From assembly GCA_902784015.1 (NCBI GenBank), contig CACZTC010000015.1:1-9197 (forward strand): a DNA stretch of 9,197 nt, written 5' to 3'. The position numbers and the translations under genes are program-made. Below are positions 6,582-9,197 of this stretch, in pieces. Numbering within the stretch: position 1 is the first letter of the stretch; every line of letters starts with the position of its first letter. A model generated the notes under the pieces. It made no database searches. It had not been told where the DNA came from and was given only the letters and a program-made list of their open reading frames with translations. The stretch is from an uncultured Erysipelotrichaceae bacterium. GTDB lineage: Bacteria > Bacillota_I > Bacilli_A > Erysipelotrichales > Erysipelotrichaceae.

Positions 6582-7535
6582 TTATTTTTTAGATATATTA
6601 CACTTCCATAAAGCCATCGGATGATCAATAATTCTATTTATTATTTCATTATCATCAAACAAAAGTTCTGGACAATAGATTTTATTATAAAAATTATCTA
6701 AAAAAGCTAGCTCAGAGTCTGTAAGTATAATATTATCTTTTAGATACTTTATTACATTCTCTTGCGCAGCATTAAGATCAAATTTCTCACCATTTCTTAA
6801 AACGGGTAATAATTCTGTTTTAATTCTATAAGAAGAAAAATCATTTATTTTATTAAACTCTATTCTTAATGGAATAGTTTTAAAAGATATCGCTATATAA
6901 AACAAAATACATTTCTTAAATAGTTCCATTTCTTCTTTCGATAAATGATAATGCTTTTGCATATTATAAATATCATATAAATCACGCGATGCACCTCTAT
7001 TTAAAAGTGCCGCTGTTTTAGATGCAAATATCTCAATGGGATTTACACACAAAACCGATAATGTATTATCTAACCATGGAGCATTGATTTTTTCATTAAC
7101 TAGTGGAAATATATGATTTCTAAGCATATAGTTAATTTCTATTTTTAAATTATCTTTAACTTCTCCAGCATTTATATACTCAAAAATGAAAGAGTCCAAA
7201 GCATGGTATTGTTTTGACTTATCACTAAGTTTATAGCCAGAAGAAATCATATATTTAGTAATTCTTTCATTAATTATTTGTCTTTCCACTAGCATTTCTT
7301 CTTTTGTTGTATAGCTTACATAATCTAAATCTATATCAACCGAAAGGCGAGGCAAATTAAAGATTGTTAGATTAATAGCAGTACCACCTTTAAGCGCCAA
7401 ATTATTAGATAGTATTAAATCGCTATGGAAATAAGATAAAACATCAATAAGCCTACAAACTTTTTCAAAAGTGTCTCTAATAAAGCCTAATTCTTTTGCT
7501 TGCTTACCTATTATATTTTTATCATATTGCTTCAC
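6582..7535 (-). CDS. abiEii: AbiEii-type nucleotidyltransferase toxin (type IV TA)
   Basis: About 317 aa, an AbiEii/AbiGii (DUF1814-type) nucleotidyltransferase. Motifs, numbered from the start chosen here: LKGGTAINL (Gly50-Gly51-Thr52), RLSVDIDLDY (Arg63, Asp67 and Asp69, the metal-binding pair), an FEYINAGEVKDNLKIEINY region (near 118-136), and ASKTAALLNRGASRDLYDIYNM (Lys173, Arg184, Asp185, Asp188), the conserved C-terminal motif of the family. Such toxins transfer nucleotides onto a cellular target and stop growth when phage infection upsets the balance with AbiEi; tRNA has been shown as target for related enzymes, but the target here is unknown. I start at the GTG at 7535, because AAAGGTGA sits 8 nt before it. 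An in-frame GTG at 7547 would add four residues but abuts the ribosome-binding site directly. The frame overlaps abiEi by 14 nt, indicating coupled translation. Confidence 0.93.
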   Translation of the reverse strand: MKQYDKNIIGKQAKELGFIRDTFEKVCRLIDVLSYFHSDLILSNNLALKGGTAINLTIFNLPRLSVDIDLDYVSYTTKEEMLVERQIINERITKYMISSGYKLSDKSKQYHALDSFIFEYINAGEVKDNLKIEINYMLRNHIFPLVNEKINAPWLDNTLSVLCVNPIEIFASKTAALLNRGASRDLYDIYNMQKHYHLSKEEMELFKKCILFYIAISFKTIPLRIEFNKINDFSSYRIKTELLPVLRNGEKFDLNAAQENVIKYLKDNIILTDSELAFLDNFYNKIYCPELLFDDNEIINRIIDHPMALWKCNISKK

Positions 7536-8286
7536 AATATATATCACCTTTCGCTATAAGTTCTTTTATATATTTAGGCGCATATAGTTTCCATTTTTTA
7601 TGTAATATAAAATTATCTTTTTTATCATAAAGATATGTTTTACTTTTTGAAGAATTCTTCTTGCATTCTTCAAAAAATGAATCTGATAATAATAGTTCAT
7701 CATTAAAAGCTTCTAAAATATAACCTGCTTTTTGATATAGCTGTGATTTAGAATGATTTTTAAGAGATAATAATAATTTATTTTCTTCTAAATGCGGAAT
7801 CAAAGAAATACAGCGAAGTAATTCTTCTAATCCACCTACTTTAGATGGATCTTCTATACCATCTATAACAGTCTGCTCTAAACTAGTAACCCTCACATTA
7901 TATTGAGTTTCTACTATATCTTTATCTTCGTCATTTAAAATAGGATGATATTTTAGCCCGTCATATTCAAATCCTCTAATTTTCTTATTTGATATGAAAT
8001 AAACATCATTAAACACTTGATTCGCAAAACCATAATATTCAAATGCGCTATGATAAGAAACACAAGCATCATCAGAAACAACAGATGCAATTTGAAACCT
8101 ATTCGCAATTGGTTGATCTGTCTCCATACTAATAACGGTATATAAATCACGTCTAACTCTTTCAATATAACCTTTTTTCAAATAACTCTTGATATACCAC
8201 TGAGCAGAACTTTCTTTTTTAGTAATATCAATTAAGTCATTATATGAAAAACACTTTAAAGTCACTAAATCTTTATATAAATTCAT
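7522..8286 (-). CDS. abiEi: AbiEi-family antitoxin / transcriptional regulator
   Basis: A 254-aa protein with the AbiEi layout: an N-terminal winged-helix DNA-binding segment (residues about 5-50, including KKGYIERVRRDLYTV, the wing), then the AbiEi C-terminal antitoxin domain with YHSAFEYYGFANQ (78-90), VRVTSLEQTVIDGIED (131-146) and GGLEEL (151-156). Proteins of this family repress their own operon and antagonise AbiEii without stable protein-protein binding, which is why AbiE is classed as type IV. The ATG at 8286 has GAAAGG 5 nt upstream. It is the first gene of the operon and overlaps abiEii. I find no long inverted repeats like those bound by characterised AbiEi; AAAATAG occurs twice upstream (8307-8313 and 8338-8344 as its complement), 31 bp apart, a weak operator candidate. 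I cannot point to a convincing promoter. Confidence 0.92.
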   Translation of the reverse strand: MNLYKDLVTLKCFSYNDLIDITKKESSAQWYIKSYLKKGYIERVRRDLYTVISMETDQPIANRFQIASVVSDDACVSYHSAFEYYGFANQVFNDVYFISNKKIRGFEYDGLKYHPILNDEDKDIVETQYNVRVTSLEQTVIDGIEDPSKVGGLEELLRCISLIPHLEENKLLLSLKNHSKSQLYQKAGYILEAFNDELLLSDSFFEECKKNSSKSKTYLYDKKDNFILHKKWKLYAPKYIKELIAKGDIYCEAI

Positions 8287-8391
8287 AATAACCTTTCATA
8301 TTATTTCTATTTTAGCTCATTATCATTGTTTTTACTACTATTTTGAGATATTTTAGAAACATATATATCTATTCACTTGTTATATATATAA

Positions 8392-8416
8392 AAATATAAG
8401 GGCTTCCCCTATATTT
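8392..8416 (-). terminator. Hairpin with T-rich tail upstream of abiE
   Basis: An 11-bp stem with one A-C mismatch: 8392-8402 against 8406-8416, with a 3-nt loop. Read on the minus strand, the stem ends in TTTTT (8395 on the plus strand is the interrupting base outside the run, so the run is short) and continues into TATATATA. It looks like a second terminator shielding abiE from read-through, but a regulatory stem in DNA is also possible. Confidence 0.5.
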
Positions 8417-8542
8417 AAGTTACTAAATACAAATAATTATGAAAAACATATGAATATTTATACTTGATTAAATTAATCTTTAATTATCTTCTATTTCAAC
8501 GTCTACTTCCCCAAAAAATAGAATAACATAGGCCTCTATACT

Positions 8543-8571
8543 AAAAATGCGCATATTTGGATAAGCGCATT
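8543..8571 (-). terminator. Rho-independent terminator of the HAD phosphatase gene
   Basis: On the minus strand AATGCGC (8571-8565), a 12-nt loop and GCGCATT (8552-8546) form a 7-bp GC-containing stem followed by TTT, giving a run of five T residues (8547-8543). It begins 6 nt after the stop codon of the gene at 8578. Confidence 0.78.
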
Positions 8572-8577
8572 ATTTAT

Positions 8578-9197
8578 TTAATTCTTCTCATAAGACCATT
8601 CATGATTCTCTTTTAATACTTCTAATAAGTCTTTCATATCAGTAATAATCTTATTTGGTCTTGCTGCTATTATTTCTTCTTTTTTCTTAAGATCAGACAT
8701 ATAGGCTATAGAATAAACCCCCGCATTTTTAGCGGCTTCTACATCGCTCGCATTATCTCCTATATATATACAAGAATCATGTCCCTTTTTAAGTCTAACT
8801 CCTGCATATAGGATCCCATCTGGGGAAGGTTTTGCTTTACCATATAAATCTCTACCAAGAACTATCTTAAAACAATCTTCAAGTCCTAATTGTCTAACCC
8901 ATGATTCACAGGAATTAGTTAAACGTGATGATACAATACCTAAGATATAACCAGAATTATTTAAAGTCTCTAATGTTGTTTTTACATTAGGAAATAATGA
9001 TACTTCATCACTCCAAGAAAAAGAGCTTTGATATTTACGATATTCTTCAACTAACTCATCAGGATCTTGTTCAGGAAATAGCTTTGCCATTTCTTCTTTT
9101 AAGGTTGGACCAAAGACTTCTTTTTGTATTTCTGGAGTAAATAAAGATATATCACTATATTTCTTAAATAAATATTCATAACAACGTATAACCATAC
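8578..9197 (-). CDS. HAD-superfamily phosphatase, phosphoglycolate/pyrophosphatase (Gph/PpaX) type, N-terminus outside window
   Basis: The visible 205 residues lack HAD motif I (DxDGT), which lies at the extreme N-terminus of this family. The first codon seen, an ATG at 9195, aligns with the segment just after motif I, so the gene is cut by the window edge and about 20 residues are missing; it is not a truncated gene. Present are the helical cap (residues 1-75), motif II (LGIVSSR, Ser89 or Ser90), motif III (KPSPDGI, Lys122) and motif IV (IYIGDNASDVEAAKNAG, Asp147 and Asp151). Such cytosolic Mg-dependent enzymes hydrolyse small phosphates such as 2-phosphoglycolate, or pyrophosphate; substrate cannot be told from motifs alone. 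The gene ends in its own terminator and seems unrelated to the defence genes. Confidence 0.9.
   Translation of the reverse strand, partial: MVIRCYEYLFKKYSDISLFTPEIQKEVFGPTLKEEMAKLFPEQDPDELVEEYRKYQSSFSWSDEVSLFPNVKTTLETLNNSGYILGIVSSRLTNSCESWVRQLGLEDCFKIVLGRDLYGKAKPSPDGILYAGVRLKKGHDSCIYIGDNASDVEAAKNAGVYSIAYMSDLKKKEEIIAARPNKIITDMKDLLEVLKENHEWSYEKN

Larger units (their letters stand above)
8287..8577. other. AT-rich intergenic region between the HAD gene and abiE
   Basis: About 290 nt with no convincing coding region on either strand. It holds two minus-strand hairpins (8392-8416 and 8546-8571, listed separately), an alternating TA tract (8381-8390), a 13-bp interrupted palindrome GATTAA-A-TTAATC (8466-8478), and the untranslated upstream region of abiEi (8287 to about 8345). 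No tRNA or other recognisable RNA gene is seen. Confidence 0.6.

Noticed and set aside
7953..8165. Minus-strand open frame of 70 codons in another frame of abiEi
   Set aside because: Fully contained in abiEi, whose motifs and ribosome-binding site support the main frame; no independent start signal.
8466..8490. Possible degenerate CRISPR repeat near abiE (AATTAATCT identical over 9 nt, 8471-8479)
   Set aside because: Nine AT-rich bases are expected to match by chance about once in a window of this size and composition, and the rest of the repeat does not align. No support for a CRISPR-regulated toxin guide.
8480..8554. Minus-strand 24-codon frame ending in an acidic tail GEVDVEIEDN
   Set aside because: No ribosome-binding site, start codon lies within the HAD terminator hairpin, and the length is too short to assess. 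The tail may be a remnant of a lost gene, but nothing proves it.
9193..9195. ATG at 9195 as the true start of the HAD phosphatase
   Set aside because: The protein would lack the catalytic aspartate motif I while retaining all other motifs, and the frame is open to the window edge, so the true start is outside the window.

Overview
The window comes from an AT-rich, low-G+C bacterium. Gene content (type II-A CRISPR-Cas9 with csn2), purine-rich Shine-Dalgarno sites and UGA used as a true stop (ends of cas1 and abiEi) point to a Bacillota/Bacilli-type organism with the standard genetic code, not a UGA=Trp mycoplasma. The exact lineage cannot be read from the sequence. Every gene I can support lies on the minus strand, so the biological order runs from high to low coordinates.

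Layout in transcription order. (1) 8578-9197: a HAD-family phosphatase (phosphoglycolate/pyrophosphate phosphatase type) whose N-terminus lies beyond the window; it is followed by a hairpin terminator. (2) 8287-8577: an AT-rich spacer with two minus-strand hairpins and no convincing gene. (3) 6582-8286: a two-gene abortive-infection toxin-antitoxin operon, abiEi (antitoxin) and abiEii (nucleotidyltransferase toxin), with overlapping reading frames and its own terminator. (4) 1-6424: a type II-A CRISPR-Cas locus in the order cas9, tracrRNA, cas1, cas2, csn2, leader, array. The array runs off the left edge; three identical 36-nt repeats and two complete 30-nt spacers are visible.

The most informative part is what lies between the genes. 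The cas9-cas1 gap holds a complete tracrRNA gene of about 86 nt on the minus strand. A TTGGCA-17-TATAAT promoter sits in the last codons of cas9, a full-length anti-repeat (2378-2413) pairs with the array repeat in the Cas9 lower stem / internal loop / upper stem pattern, and a 10-bp rho-independent terminator ends it. That terminator shows that cas1 begins at 2315 and not at the upstream in-frame TTG at 2360. It also places a transcription stop between cas9 and cas1-cas2-csn2. A second promoter (TTTAAA-17-TATAAT), overlapping the end of csn2, would start pre-crRNA within a few bases of the first repeat.

Working together: Cas9, tracrRNA and crRNA form the RNA-guided interference complex; Cas1, Cas2 and Csn2 (with Cas9) acquire spacers at the leader end beside csn2; AbiE provides a second, abortive-infection layer. 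The window is therefore a small defence island next to a housekeeping-type phosphatase gene. I see no unknown protein system here. The less routine points are the tracrRNA placement, the compact leader-promoter and the large Csn2 variant.
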